A DNA stretch of 29,842 nt. It comes from an uncultured Clostridia bacterium (lineage in GTDB: Bacteria; Bacillota; Clostridia; Christensenellales; UBA1242). The stretch covers positions 1 to 29,842 of the forward strand of contig CALCWV010000004.1 in assembly GCA_937907645.1 (NCBI GenBank). The letters are read 5' to 3'. Both the position numbers and the translations under genes were made by a program. Shown one piece after another: positions 9,178-16,660 of this stretch. Position 1 is the stretch's first letter, and every line of letters starts with the position of its first letter. Below the pieces are notes generated by a model. That model had not been told where the DNA came from. It worked only from the letters and a program-made list of their open reading frames with translations, and ran no database searches.

Positions 9178-10110
9178 CTATTTTTTGTATTTTTCTAAAA
9201 ATTCTTCAACTTTTTGCTCATATTCTGACGTTGCATATATATATGATCCCGCATGCGGAGCGTCATTTATAAGTAAAATTTCCTTTTTGTCCGGCTTTTC
9301 GTCGTAGTTCATAAGCGTATTGTAATATGGCACCATTTTATCCTTCTTCCCATGGATAAATAAAATTGGAACTTTTGTTTTCTTTAACATCTCCGGAATT
9401 TTGTAATCCGAAAATCTTATTCCTGTAAAGACAAATAGCCAAAATTTTACAAACCATATTGTTGGATATAATGGCAAATGCAGCACGTTTATTAAGTATT
9501 TAACTTGCTCATCAGGACAAGCATATCCGCAATCTGCAATGATATATTTTACATTTGATTGTACTTTATTGCTTGCCATAAGGACGGTCGAAGCACCCAT
9601 TGACACCCCAACTAGAAGAATTTCCAGCGGTTTAAACTTTTTATTAATAAAATCCACCCACTTTAAACAGTCGTTTTTCTCTCTTATTCCAAATGTTATA
9701 AGTTTTCCTCTGCTTTTGCCGTGTGCTCTTTGACTAACAAGACAAATATTGTATCCCAACTTTTGATAAAATGGAATCATCGGACTAAACTCATTCCTAG
9801 CTGAGCCTCTGTATCCATGAAAGAAAATCGCTGTTTTATTCGCACCTTCTGTTTTTAGATATAGCGCATGTAATTTCAACTTTCCAACTTTCATTTCAAG
9901 GTTTTCAAATGGCTGATTATCAAACCATTCAAAGGCTTTTTTCATTCTATCTTTATCATTTCTATACTCTGAAAGTTTAAATTCGATAGGTCTGTTGAAA
10001 TCAATCTCCGCGCCTCTAAAAAACACGAGACAATAGCAAACAAGCGAAATAATAAGTGTCAAAAACAGCACACTCGCAAAAATTATAAGCATTATCAACC
10101 ACGGTGACAT
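9178..10110 (-). CDS. Membrane-anchored alpha/beta-hydrolase (serine hydrolase)
   Basis: The 310-aa product has one N-terminal membrane segment (residues about 4-30, WLIMLIIFASVLFLTLIISL) and then an alpha/beta-hydrolase fold. The nucleophile elbow is GVSMG with Ser170; Asp257 in FIHGKKDKMVP and His286 in INDAPHAGSY complete the triad, and HGYRGS near 98-103 forms the oxyanion side. A second hydrophobic patch near 213-232 may be a lid that touches the membrane. The family (DUF/BAAT-like 'extended' hydrolases of Bacillota) is of unknown substrate; esterase or lipase-like activity is an inference. I start it at the ATG at 10110 because GGAGG lies 5 nt upstream, inside the longer GTG-started frame from 10122. 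It has its own promoter and sits between tilS and the asnS 3' array, with no visible terminator before tilS. Confidence 0.85.
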   Translation of the reverse strand: MSPWLIMLIIFASVLFLTLIISLVCYCLVFFRGAEIDFNRPIEFKLSEYRNDKDRMKKAFEWFDNQPFENLEMKVGKLKLHALYLKTEGANKTAIFFHGYRGSARNEFSPMIPFYQKLGYNICLVSQRAHGKSRGKLITFGIREKNDCLKWVDFINKKFKPLEILLVGVSMGASTVLMASNKVQSNVKYIIADCGYACPDEQVKYLINVLHLPLYPTIWFVKFWLFVFTGIRFSDYKIPEMLKKTKVPILFIHGKKDKMVPYYNTLMNYDEKPDKKEILLINDAPHAGSYIYATSEYEQKVEEFLEKYKK

Positions 10111-10130
10111 TCGAACCTCCACTACTACAG

Positions 10131-10159
10131 ATGATACATGTTTATCAAAAAAATATCAA
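10131..10159 (-). promoter_or_regulatory. Hydrolase gene promoter
   Basis: On the - strand, TTGATA (10159-10154), a 17-bp spacer and TATCAT (10136-10131) lie upstream of the GGAGG ribosome-binding site at 10120-10116. This gene has an ordinary short leader, in contrast to tilS next door. Confidence 0.65.
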
Positions 10160-10178
10160 GGAAATTAATAAGTTTGAT

Positions 10179-10208
10179 AAAAAAAACTGACGCGGGGCTT
10201 ATGGCCCC
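10179..10208 (-). terminator. Last terminator of the asnS downstream array
   Basis: On the - strand a GGGGC/GCCCC stem with a 5-nt loop (10208-10194) is followed seven bases later by a run of eight T (10186-10179). It closes the array and insulates the hydrolase promoter. Confidence 0.65.
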
Positions 10209-10272
10209 TTGCCTAGCACACCCGCACAAATCAATTCTTTTTACGGTGTTAACTAGGCAAGCCCATAAGGGC
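10193..10272. repeat. Long hairpin containing a third, partial copy of the structured element
   Basis: Arms CTTATGG (10198-10204) and TTGCCTAG (10209-10216) pair with CTAGGCAA (10253-10260) and CCATAAG (10263-10269). On the + strand 10235-10285 aligns with the 3' half of the elements at 18545 and 21155: it keeps CTTTTTACGG, GGCAAG, a small hairpin (here GCCC-ATAA-GGGC, 10261-10272) and GCGCGCTAG. The 5' half of that element is missing here. Confidence 0.6.
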
Positions 10273-10298
10273 GCGCTAGTTTAAAGCTCGGCAATCAG

Positions 10299-10370
10299 CA
10301 CAGGCAGGAGTTTACAACCCCGTAAATGACTGTCTGAGATAGACGGCAGTAAACGCAGTCATGTGACGCT
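10299..10370 (-). repeat. 72-bp palindromic repeat, distal copy in asnS array
   Basis: It matches 10682-10753 at 67 of 72 positions in the same orientation. Four of the five differences fall in the loop of an inner hairpin (TTTAC/GTAAA). Nested pairings include GACTG/CAGTC and a CAGACAG/CTGCCTG stem with one mismatch. Confidence 0.85.
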
Positions 10371-10389
10371 CGAGAATATATGTTTTTGA

Positions 10390-10514
10390 TACTAAACAAA
10401 AAAGGCGAGAAATGCGAGGCTCGAGGTCGATATAGAATGTATTAATAAAAAAAGAAAGCAGAGCGAGGCTCTACTATTTTGAGAATATAATTTTGATATT
10501 GAATTTTACTAAAC
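10390..10514 (-). repeat. Successive T-tract modules ending in the asnS tail complement
   Basis: On the - strand two further terminator-like modules each contain GAGCCTCGCATTTCTC and end in a run of six to eight T followed by GTTTAGTA (10514-10507 and 10397-10390). GTTTAGTA is the reverse complement of the last codon and stop region of asnS. Between them (10457-10472 on +) lies a GAGCCTCGCTC mini-hairpin module, shared with the dnaN and fhs arrays, with its own T-run. Confidence 0.75.
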
Positions 10515-10540
10515 AAAAAAAAGAGAGAAATGCGAGGCTC

Positions 10541-10596
10541 GAGGGTCATCCGAGGTGGGCGCATAGTTACCTATGTAACCATCTCGGATGGACCTC
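10541..10596. repeat. Strong imperfect palindrome in asnS array
   Basis: CATCCGAG plus TGG (10547-10558) pairs with CCA plus CTCGGATG (10579-10590), with one G-T position and a GAGG/CCTC outer extension. The loop holds a second hairpin GTTAC-CTAT-GTAAC. The inner hairpin and its flank (GCATAGTTACCTATGTAAC) recur inverted downstream of dnaN at about 18266-18284. Confidence 0.8.
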
Positions 10597-10639
10597 AGTA
10601 AACGAAGCAGTTCGACGCTCTAGATAATATATTTTTTTA

Positions 10640-10767
10640 TACTAAACAAAAAAAGCGAGCAGGACAAGGCTCGCCGTTTATCACAGGCAGGAGTTTACAT
10701 ATACGTAAATGACTGTCTGAGATAGACGGCAGTAAACGCAGTCATGCGACGCTTTTTTTGTTTAGTA
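10640..10767 (-). terminator. asnS gene-tail palindrome and terminator
   Basis: An 18-bp perfect inverted repeat, TACTAAACAAAAAAAGCG, has one arm at 10767-10750 (the last Tyr codon and stop of asnS plus seven A) and the other at 10657-10640. The 92-bp interior holds the 72-bp palindromic repeat and ends in a GCGAGC/GCTCGC hairpin followed by seven T, a good intrinsic terminator. The stop codon is therefore inside the predicted stem. Confidence 0.85.
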
Positions 10768-12147
10768 CATTAGGGAGCCAACAGTACGTGGATACAACTC
10801 CACATCTCGAATGTTTGCTATCCCTGTTAAATACATAACCATACGCTCAAAGCCTAGGCCGAATCCTGAGTGAATGTTTGTGCCATAGCGGCGAAGATCT
10901 GTGTAATATTTGTATTCTTCAACTTTCATGCCAAGTTCGTTCATACGAGCAACTAGTTTATCGTAACGCTCTTCACGTTGAGAACCTCCGCAAAGTTCAC
11001 CGATTCCTGGAACAAGAAGGTCAACGGCTGCAACAGTTTTTCCGTCGTCGTTTTGACGCATATAGAAAGCTTTGATTTCTGTTGGATAGTTCATAAGGAA
11101 AACAGGTTTTTTGTAAACTTGTTCTGTGAGATATCTCTCGTGCTCAGATTGAAGGTCTACACCCCAATAAACAGGGAATTCAAATCTATCTTTTACTTTT
11201 TCAAGCATTTTGATTGCTTCTGTGTAATCCAAACGAACAAAATCGTTATCTTTGACGTTTTTCAATCTTTCAATTAAGCCTTTGTCGACAATATTGTTCA
11301 AGAAAAGAAGTTCATCTGGGCAATGTTCAAAAATGTAATTGATAATATACTTCACCATTTCTTCTTCGATGTCCATTAAGCCATCAAGGTCGCAAAAGCA
11401 AATTTCCGGCTCCATCATCCAAAATTCTGCAGCATGTCTTGTTGTGTTTGAGTTTTCAGCTCTGAATGTTGGCCCAAAAGTATATGTTTTTCCAAATGCG
11501 TGTGTAATTGGCTCTTCGTGAAGCTGTCCTGACACTGTCATTGCAACTTTTCTGCCAAAGAAGTCTTTTGAATAATCAACTTTTCCCTCTTTTGCTACTC
11601 TATCAAGATCAAGAGTTGTTACTTGGAACATCTGTCCTGCACCTTCACAGTCGGAAGATGTGATAATAGGTGTGTTTAAGTAAACAAAGTTTCTATCTTG
11701 GAAAAACCGATGAATTGCAAAAGCAGCTGAAGATCTAATCTTAAAAACAGCATTAAAAAGGTTTCCCCTTGCTCTAATAGTAGGGATTGATCTCAAAAAT
11801 TCAACTGTGTGTCCCTTCTTTTGAAGAGGATAATCTGTTGCAGACTCGCCTAAAACAACAACTTCGTCAGCATTGACTTCAAAAGGTTGTTTTGCATTTG
11901 GAGTAACAATCAATTTTCCTTTAACTTCGAAGGAAGCGCCAACGTTTTGTTTAACAATTTCTTCGTAATTTGATAGTTTTTCACGTTCTACAACGATCTG
12001 ACAAGACTTAAAGTTTCCATCGTTTAATTCAATAAAACCGATGTTCTTTGAATCACGAACTGTTCTTGCCCAACCACATAAAGTGATTGTTTTTCCGTCG
12101 TAGTCTTTATATCTTTTATAAAGATCTCTAATCTCTATTCTTTTCAT
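10762..12147 (-). CDS. asnS: Asparaginyl-tRNA synthetase
   Basis: AsnRS charges tRNA(Asn) with asparagine, so this organism has the direct route to Asn-tRNA. The 461-aa class IIb enzyme has an N-terminal OB-fold anticodon-binding domain (CGWARTVRDSKNIGFIELNDG), motif 2 (GPTFRAENSNTTRHAAEFW) and motif 3 (GFGLGFERMVMYLTGIANIRD) ending in YPRTVGSLMY. Length is normal. The start is 10 nt after the aspS stop, and its AGGAG ribosome-binding site abuts that stop, so it is the second gene of a T-box-controlled aspS-asnS operon. Its stop codon forms part of a long 3' palindrome shared with the downstream repeat array, the odd feature of this gene. Confidence 0.96.
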   Translation of the reverse strand: MKRIEIRDLYKRYKDYDGKTITLCGWARTVRDSKNIGFIELNDGNFKSCQIVVEREKLSNYEEIVKQNVGASFEVKGKLIVTPNAKQPFEVNADEVVVLGESATDYPLQKKGHTVEFLRSIPTIRARGNLFNAVFKIRSSAAFAIHRFFQDRNFVYLNTPIITSSDCEGAGQMFQVTTLDLDRVAKEGKVDYSKDFFGRKVAMTVSGQLHEEPITHAFGKTYTFGPTFRAENSNTTRHAAEFWMMEPEICFCDLDGLMDIEEEMVKYIINYIFEHCPDELLFLNNIVDKGLIERLKNVKDNDFVRLDYTEAIKMLEKVKDRFEFPVYWGVDLQSEHERYLTEQVYKKPVFLMNYPTEIKAFYMRQNDDGKTVAAVDLLVPGIGELCGGSQREERYDKLVARMNELGMKVEEYKYYTDLRRYGTNIHSGFGLGFERMVMYLTGIANIRDVELYPRTVGSLMY

Positions 12148-12157
12148 TTTTTCTCCT

Positions 12158-13438
12158 TTAAGGGTTTAATCTTGTTGGTCCTCTGAAGATATACATTGCT
12201 TCTTTGATTGTTGGAATGTCTAAGAGCAACATCAATAATCTATCTAATCCTAAACCAAATCCGCCATGTGGAGGACATCCATTTTTGAAGAAGTTGATGT
12301 AGTCTTGCATTGGAGTTGTATCAATTCCTCTATCTTCAATCTGCTTCTTAAGTACGTCAGGTCTATGTTCTCTTTGTGCACCTGAAGTAATTTCTACATC
12401 TTTGAAATACAAGTCATATGACTTTGAATAAGCTGGCTCATCTTCTTTTGCCATTGTATAGAAAGCTCTAACAGCTGTTGGATATTCTGTTACAAAGAAG
12501 AATTGATGTCCGTTCTTTTCTTCCATGTGCTTGCAAAGTGCAACTTCTTCCTCTGTATTAAAGTCTTCTCCGTCTTTGATATTAAATCCTAACTCTCTTA
12601 AAACTTTGTATGCATCTTTCATATTAATTCTTGGAAATGGAAGTGTTGGAACGACAATATCTACTCCAAGAAGTTCTTTTACTTTTGCCCCATGTTTTTT
12701 GTAAACTTCGCCAATAGCGTAAGCCAAGATTTGCTCTTCAATCTTCATAACGTCTTCTTGTGAATTTACATAACTAAGTTCAACGTCGAAGCCACTAAAT
12801 TCAGTTGCGTGTTTCTTTGTGAAAGACTTTTCAGCTCTGTAAACAGGTGTATTGATAAATACTCTCTCAAAGCCTGCAGCCATAGCCATTTGTTTATAGA
12901 ATTGTGGGCTTTGAATTAAATATGCTTTTCTGTCAAAATATTTAACCTCGAAAACATCAGCTCCACCTTCGCTGGATGCACCGATTAAAGTAGGTGTGTG
13001 AATTTCCATGAAGTCGTGATCGATACACCATTGACGCATAGCTTGATTTAATGTTGTTTCTACTTGGAAGATAAGCGCTTGCTTTGGTGAACGAAGGTCG
13101 ATCCAACGATAGTCTAATCTTTGGTCAATTGAGCTTTCTGGTCCAATTGGGAATGGCTCAGCGTGACTTGTAATTTCAACGGACTCAGGAATTATTTCGA
13201 TTCCGCCAAGTTTAACAAAGTCATTTTTAACAGCTTGTCCTACAATTTTTACTGTGGACTCCAAGCTTGCACCTGAAAAAACTTCTGCAATTTCAGGAAT
13301 TTCATTTTTAACAACTGTAACCTGTATTTTTCCAGATAAATCACGGATAACTACAAATTGCATACTTTTCTTATCTCTTAAATTTTCAATCCAACCTTGT
13401 ATTTCTACTTTTCCCGGTTTTACTTCTGATATTTTCAT
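12158..13438 (-). CDS. aspS: Aspartyl-tRNA synthetase, archaeal/eukaryal type
   Basis: This 426-aa class IIb enzyme charges tRNA(Asp), possibly also tRNA(Asn). An N-terminal OB-fold (VEIQGWIENLRDKKSMQFV) is followed directly by the catalytic domain: motif 2 VYRAEKSFTKKHATEFSGFD and motif 3 GGFGLGLDRLLMLLL, with a C-terminus FRGPTRLNP like the archaeal RLTP ending. It lacks the roughly 150-aa GAD insertion of bacterial AspRS (about 590 aa), so it is the archaeal-type form that some Clostridia carry. Such enzymes can be discriminating or not; the presence of asnS removes the need for Asp-tRNA(Asn). The start is the ATG at 13438, with AAGGAG 6 nt upstream; the longer frame from 13462 has no ribosome-binding site. 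A T-box leader with an Asp specifier precedes it, supporting the Asp assignment. Confidence 0.93.
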   Translation of the reverse strand: MKISEVKPGKVEIQGWIENLRDKKSMQFVVIRDLSGKIQVTVVKNEIPEIAEVFSGASLESTVKIVGQAVKNDFVKLGGIEIIPESVEITSHAEPFPIGPESSIDQRLDYRWIDLRSPKQALIFQVETTLNQAMRQWCIDHDFMEIHTPTLIGASSEGGADVFEVKYFDRKAYLIQSPQFYKQMAMAAGFERVFINTPVYRAEKSFTKKHATEFSGFDVELSYVNSQEDVMKIEEQILAYAIGEVYKKHGAKVKELLGVDIVVPTLPFPRINMKDAYKVLRELGFNIKDGEDFNTEEEVALCKHMEEKNGHQFFFVTEYPTAVRAFYTMAKEDEPAYSKSYDLYFKDVEITSGAQREHRPDVLKKQIEDRGIDTTPMQDYINFFKNGCPPHGGFGLGLDRLLMLLLDIPTIKEAMYIFRGPTRLNP

Positions 13439-13479
13439 ACTTTTCTCCTTTTTCTCTAACATTTTTTGTGTTATGCATT

Positions 13480-13753
13480 AAAAAACGCCCGAACACAAAT
13501 TAATGTGTTAGGACGATGATTCGCGGTGCCACCTAACTTAACAGTTTTCACTGTTCTCTCATTTTAGCTGTTACGGGCTATCCCGGTTCCCTTTATTAAG
13601 TATATATATTATATATATTATATATTTCATATTTAATACCGTTCAAAGGAACAGCTCCAAAGTGTCTTTCATATAAGTTTTACTAATAAGTTCGCACTAT
13701 CCTTATCTCACTGTGAGTAAATTAAATATACTACTTTTCTTTATCAACGCTGA
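13480..13753 (-). promoter_or_regulatory. T-box riboswitch leader (Asp specifier GAC) of aspS-asnS
   Basis: On the - strand the leader starts near 13753. Stem I carries an AAAAGTAG segment, a distal loop GATAGTGCGAA on an ATAAG/CTTAT stem, and GAAAGACACTTTGGAGC, which aligns with the B. subtilis glyQS specifier strand and puts the codon GAC (Asp) at 13666-13664. The T-box motif GGTGGCACCGCG lies at 13533-13522. It is followed by a 12-position terminator stem, CGTCCTAACACA/TGTGTTCGGGCG (13515-13486), and six T. Uncharged tRNA(Asp) should pair with the specifier and the T-box bulge, favouring the antiterminator and expression of both synthetases. Confidence 0.95.
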
Positions 13754-13759
13754 TATTAA

Positions 13760-13788
13760 ATTATAACTTTGATAATATTAAATGTCAA
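13760..13788 (-). promoter_or_regulatory. aspS-asnS promoter
   Basis: A perfect consensus promoter on the - strand: TTGACA (13788-13783), a 17-bp spacer and TATAAT (13765-13760). It starts the T-box leader. No clear terminator separates it from recF, which ends at 13816, so recF read-through into the leader is possible. Confidence 0.9.
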
Positions 13789-13815
13789 GTGATTTTTTTA
13801 AATGAAATTTATTCT

Positions 13816-14898
13816 CTACGAAATTATATCCCCATTCTTAATATTAAATACTTTGCAATTCTCGATCTCATAATCAAAATCTGTGCATGTGATGAAAGTT
13901 TGCGTTCTCTTTGTAAATTTTAGAAGTCTATTTCTTCTTTCAACGTCAAGTTCGCTAAACACATCATCTAAAAGAAGAATTGGATATTCACCTGTTCTTT
14001 CTTTTATAATTTCAAGTTCAGCAAGCTTAAGTGACAGAGCAACTGTTCTTTGCTGTCCTTGTGAGCCAAAGTTTTTAACTTCAATTCCATTTAGATAGAT
14101 ATCTATATCATCTCTATGTGGGCCGATAGTTGTATATCCAAGTTTATAATCTTTTTCGAGATTTTTTTGTAGGTGCTTAAGCATAACCTCTTTAAAATCT
14201 CCCTTTCCTGGATCAAAGCCTTTATATTTTATCTCAAGTTTTTCCTTTCCATTTGAAATATATGAGTGAGCCATTTCAGCAAAAGGAGCAATTTCGTTTA
14301 TCAATTTTTCGCGTTCTTTCGATATTTTTTCTGCAATTTCGACAAGAGATCTATCCCAAATATCGATCATATTACGCAAAACGTCAATATCTTTAGTTGT
14401 TTTTAATAATTTATTTCGATTTGCAAGAATTTTTTCATATCTTCCAAGTAAATAAAAATATCTTTTATTTGTTTGAGAAATATCAATATTCATAAATCTT
14501 CTGCGTTCTTCTGGGCTATCTTTTATTAATCTAAGTTCATCTGGAGAGAAAAATACAATTGGAAGCTCCCCTAAAATCTCTCCTGTTCTTTTAATTGAAA
14601 TCCCGTCAATTTTAATTATTTTTTTAATTTCACTGTTAAAAATCAACTCTATTGTGGATTTTCTATATTTTTTTTGAATTTCAATTTGAATTTTTGAAGA
14701 GTCTTTTCCCCACTTTATTACTTCTTTATCTTTAACTTGTCTAAAGCTTTTGCCGATACCACAAAAATATATAGTTTCTAAAAGATTAGTTTTTCCTTGA
14801 GCATTCTTTCCAAGAAAAACATTTATCCCTTCACCTATATCTAAATTCAAGTCATCATAGTTTCTGAAATTTCTTATTTTAATGTTCGTTATCTGCAT
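13816..14898 (-). CDS. recF: DNA replication/repair protein RecF
   Basis: RecF is an SMC-like ABC ATPase that loads RecA on gapped DNA with RecO and RecR. The 360-aa product has Walker A GKNAQGKT (residues 30-37), the signature FGSQGQQRTVALSLKLAE and Walker B ILLLDDVFSELD, with a short coiled-coil arm between. Length fits the family. In Bacillus recF follows dnaN on the same strand; here it is divergent from dnaA with only 109 bp between the two starts, so the dnaA-dnaN-recF order is broken. The ATG has no Shine-Dalgarno and a -10 hexamer ends 6 nt upstream, indicating a leaderless transcript. Confidence 0.96.
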   Translation of the reverse strand: MQITNIKIRNFRNYDDLNLDIGEGINVFLGKNAQGKTNLLETIYFCGIGKSFRQVKDKEVIKWGKDSSKIQIEIQKKYRKSTIELIFNSEIKKIIKIDGISIKRTGEILGELPIVFFSPDELRLIKDSPEERRRFMNIDISQTNKRYFYLLGRYEKILANRNKLLKTTKDIDVLRNMIDIWDRSLVEIAEKISKEREKLINEIAPFAEMAHSYISNGKEKLEIKYKGFDPGKGDFKEVMLKHLQKNLEKDYKLGYTTIGPHRDDIDIYLNGIEVKNFGSQGQQRTVALSLKLAELEIIKERTGEYPILLLDDVFSELDVERRNRLLKFTKRTQTFITCTDFDYEIENCKVFNIKNGDIIS

Positions 14899-14904
14899 AT
14901 TTAA

Positions 14905-14933
14905 ATTGTATCACAAAAAAGCAAATTTTACAA
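14905..14933 (-). promoter_or_regulatory. recF promoter, leaderless geometry
   Basis: On the - strand, TTGTAA (14933-14928), a 17-bp spacer and TACAAT (14910-14905), then 6 nt to the ATG at 14898. It is back-to-back with the dnaA promoter: the two -35 elements lie only 10 bp apart. Confidence 0.7.
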
Positions 14934-14943
14934 ACATCTACAG

Positions 14944-14972
14944 TTGACTTTTTGCCTTTTTATCGATATAAT
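14944..14972 (+). promoter_or_regulatory. dnaA promoter
   Basis: TTGACT (14944-14949), a 17-bp spacer and a perfect TATAAT (14967-14972). The predicted start is at about 14979-14980. No DnaA box is visible in the 109-bp recF-dnaA interval, so autoregulation through boxes here is not supported. Confidence 0.85.
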
Positions 14973-14979
14973 ATATTCA

Positions 14980-15006
14980 ATGGAAATAATAGGCCTCGGA
15001 GGTTGA
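14980..15006 (+). CDS. Possible leaderless 8-codon upstream ORF of dnaA
   Basis: An ATG lies exactly where the dnaA promoter should start transcription, 7 nt after the -10. It opens an ORF reading MEIIGLGG, whose Gly codons contain the GGAGG of the dnaA ribosome-binding site and whose TGA ends 1 nt before the dnaA ATG. If translated, ribosomes would cover the dnaA ribosome-binding site and could reinitiate at dnaA. It may be chance, but four other genes in the window have the same -10-to-ATG geometry. Confidence 0.4.
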   Translation: MEIIGLGG

Positions 15007-15007
15007 G

Positions 15008-16360
15008 ATGAAAGAATTGGAAGATTTATGGAAAATCATTTTGGAAAAGTTGGAACTCTCTGTTTCAAACGTATCCTTTGTTATGTGGATTAAGCCTTTA
15101 AAGATTATTGATTACACAGATGATAAAACTCTCGTTCTGTCAACAAAATCAACTTTTGCTAAAAATCAACTATTAAGAGGTTACTTTGATAAAATTAAAA
15201 ATGTTGTAAAGGAAGTTTTCGGAGAAGAAATTGAAATTGAGATTTTGGACCCACAAGAAGAGGAATCTTATCTTAAAAACAACAAACCTAAAACAAGAGT
15301 TAATGATACAGAAGAACAAAAGAATCCGTTTGACCCAGAATTTACATTCGATAACTTCGTTGTTGGAAAATGTAATCAATATGTTTATGCCGCTGCAAGA
15401 GCTGTTGCAGAAAACCCTGGAAGAAAAATCAATCCTCTTTTCATCTATGGAGGAGTAGGACTTGGCAAAACTCACTTGCTTCACTCTATCGGAAATTACA
15501 TAAGGGAATACAAGCCTAATCTTAAAATTAAATACGTTACATGCGAACAATTTACTAACGACTATATCGAAAGTCTAAGCACATCCGCAAAAATGAAGAC
15601 AAATTCTGAATTTAGAAGCAAATACAGAAACCTCGATGTGCTCATGGTCGACGATATTCAATTTATTGCTAAAAAGACAAGTACTCAAGAAGAATTTTTC
15701 CATACGTTCAATGAATTACAACAAAATGGAAAACAAATCATCATATCTTCAGATAGACCTCCAAAAGAGATTGAAACTCTTGAAGATAGACTTCGCTCTC
15801 GTTTCACAATGGGCTTAATTCAAGATTTACAATGTCCTGACCTTGAAACAAGAATTGCTATTCTAAGAAAAAAATGTCAACTTGAAAAATACTCTGTCGA
15901 CGACGAAGCTATTAACTATATAGCTGAACGCGTTGATTCAGATATTCGTGAACTTAAAGGAATGTTATTCAAAGCTTATTCTCTTTCAAGCTTACTTGGA
16001 AAGAAGACTGTAGATATTTTTGATGCTAGAGAATCATTTAGCGACAAGTATGAAGAGAAAAATGAAGGAGGTTCTTCAGCTGAACAAATCATTGAAGCTG
16101 TCTGTAACTACTTCAACATCTCAAAAAATGATATTACTGGGAAGAAAAAGAACAAAGAAATCGTTGAACCAAGAATGATTGCTATCTATCTTATCAACGA
16201 AATGCTTGAAATGCCCCTTGTTTCAATTGGAAAGCTCTTTGGCGGACGTGACCACACAACTATCATGCACGCAAGGGATAAGATTGGAACAGAGGTTAAG
16301 TCTAATAAAAAGACACAAACAATTATAAATGAAATTAAAAAAGTGTTGAAAAGTGCATAA
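15008..16360 (+). CDS. dnaA: Chromosomal replication initiator protein DnaA
   Basis: DnaA-ATP binds origin boxes, melts the unwinding element and loads the helicase. The 450-aa protein has the usual four domains: an N-terminal interaction domain (1-85), a short charged linker, the AAA+ domain with Walker A GGVGLGKTH (148-156) and Walker B VLMVDDIQF, and domain IV ending with the box-reading signature GGRDHTTIMHARDKI. The GGAGG ribosome-binding site with 5-nt spacing supports the ATG at 15008. It is transcribed towards the oriC-like region and dnaN, with its own terminator, so dnaN is driven separately. Confidence 0.98.
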   Translation: MKELEDLWKIILEKLELSVSNVSFVMWIKPLKIIDYTDDKTLVLSTKSTFAKNQLLRGYFDKIKNVVKEVFGEEIEIEILDPQEEESYLKNNKPKTRVNDTEEQKNPFDPEFTFDNFVVGKCNQYVYAAARAVAENPGRKINPLFIYGGVGLGKTHLLHSIGNYIREYKPNLKIKYVTCEQFTNDYIESLSTSAKMKTNSEFRSKYRNLDVLMVDDIQFIAKKTSTQEEFFHTFNELQQNGKQIIISSDRPPKEIETLEDRLRSRFTMGLIQDLQCPDLETRIAILRKKCQLEKYSVDDEAINYIAERVDSDIRELKGMLFKAYSLSSLLGKKTVDIFDARESFSDKYEEKNEGGSSAEQIIEAVCNYFNISKNDITGKKKNKEIVEPRMIAIYLINEMLEMPLVSIGKLFGGRDHTTIMHARDKIGTEVKSNKKTQTIINEIKKVLKSA

Positions 16361-16386
16361 CATTTTTTAACTATACACAAATTAAT

Positions 16387-16440
16387 CCACAAAAATCCAC
16401 ACTAGATATAGTGCTTAAAATAGGGTTTTTGTGGTTTTTT
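16387..16440 (+). terminator. dnaA terminator overlapping DnaA boxes
   Basis: A 12-bp stem CCACAAAAATCC (16387-16398) with GGGTTTTTGTGG (16423-16434), including one G-U pair, is followed by six T. An inner hairpin CACTA-GATA-TAGTG lies in the loop. The 5' arm contains the ends of two near-consensus DnaA boxes. Confidence 0.75.
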
Positions 16441-16660
16441 ATTTCATATATTGTGCTTGCCAAAACTTGTCCACAATTCCACCACAGCCTAATAATATTA
16501 ATATTAAATTTATTAAAATAAAAATATAAAAAAATTAGCGTGCATGCACATATTTTTTAGATAAAATTTAATCGAAGAATATAAGCTCTGAAAGTGGATA
16601 AATCCTCGTTTTTCTAAGCCATCTAGTTATATTAATATAATAATTTTTATTGATATAAAT

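Noticed and set aside
10299..10767. CRISPR-like array downstream of asnS
   Set aside because: Repeats are few, of unequal spacing, and differ in length and internal sequence; no cas genes are present and the units are terminator hairpins.
13690..13693. GAAC in the T-box leader as an Asn/Glu dual specifier
   Set aside because: It sits in the distal loop of stem I; the specifier-loop alignment with GAAAGACACTTTGGAGC places GAC instead.
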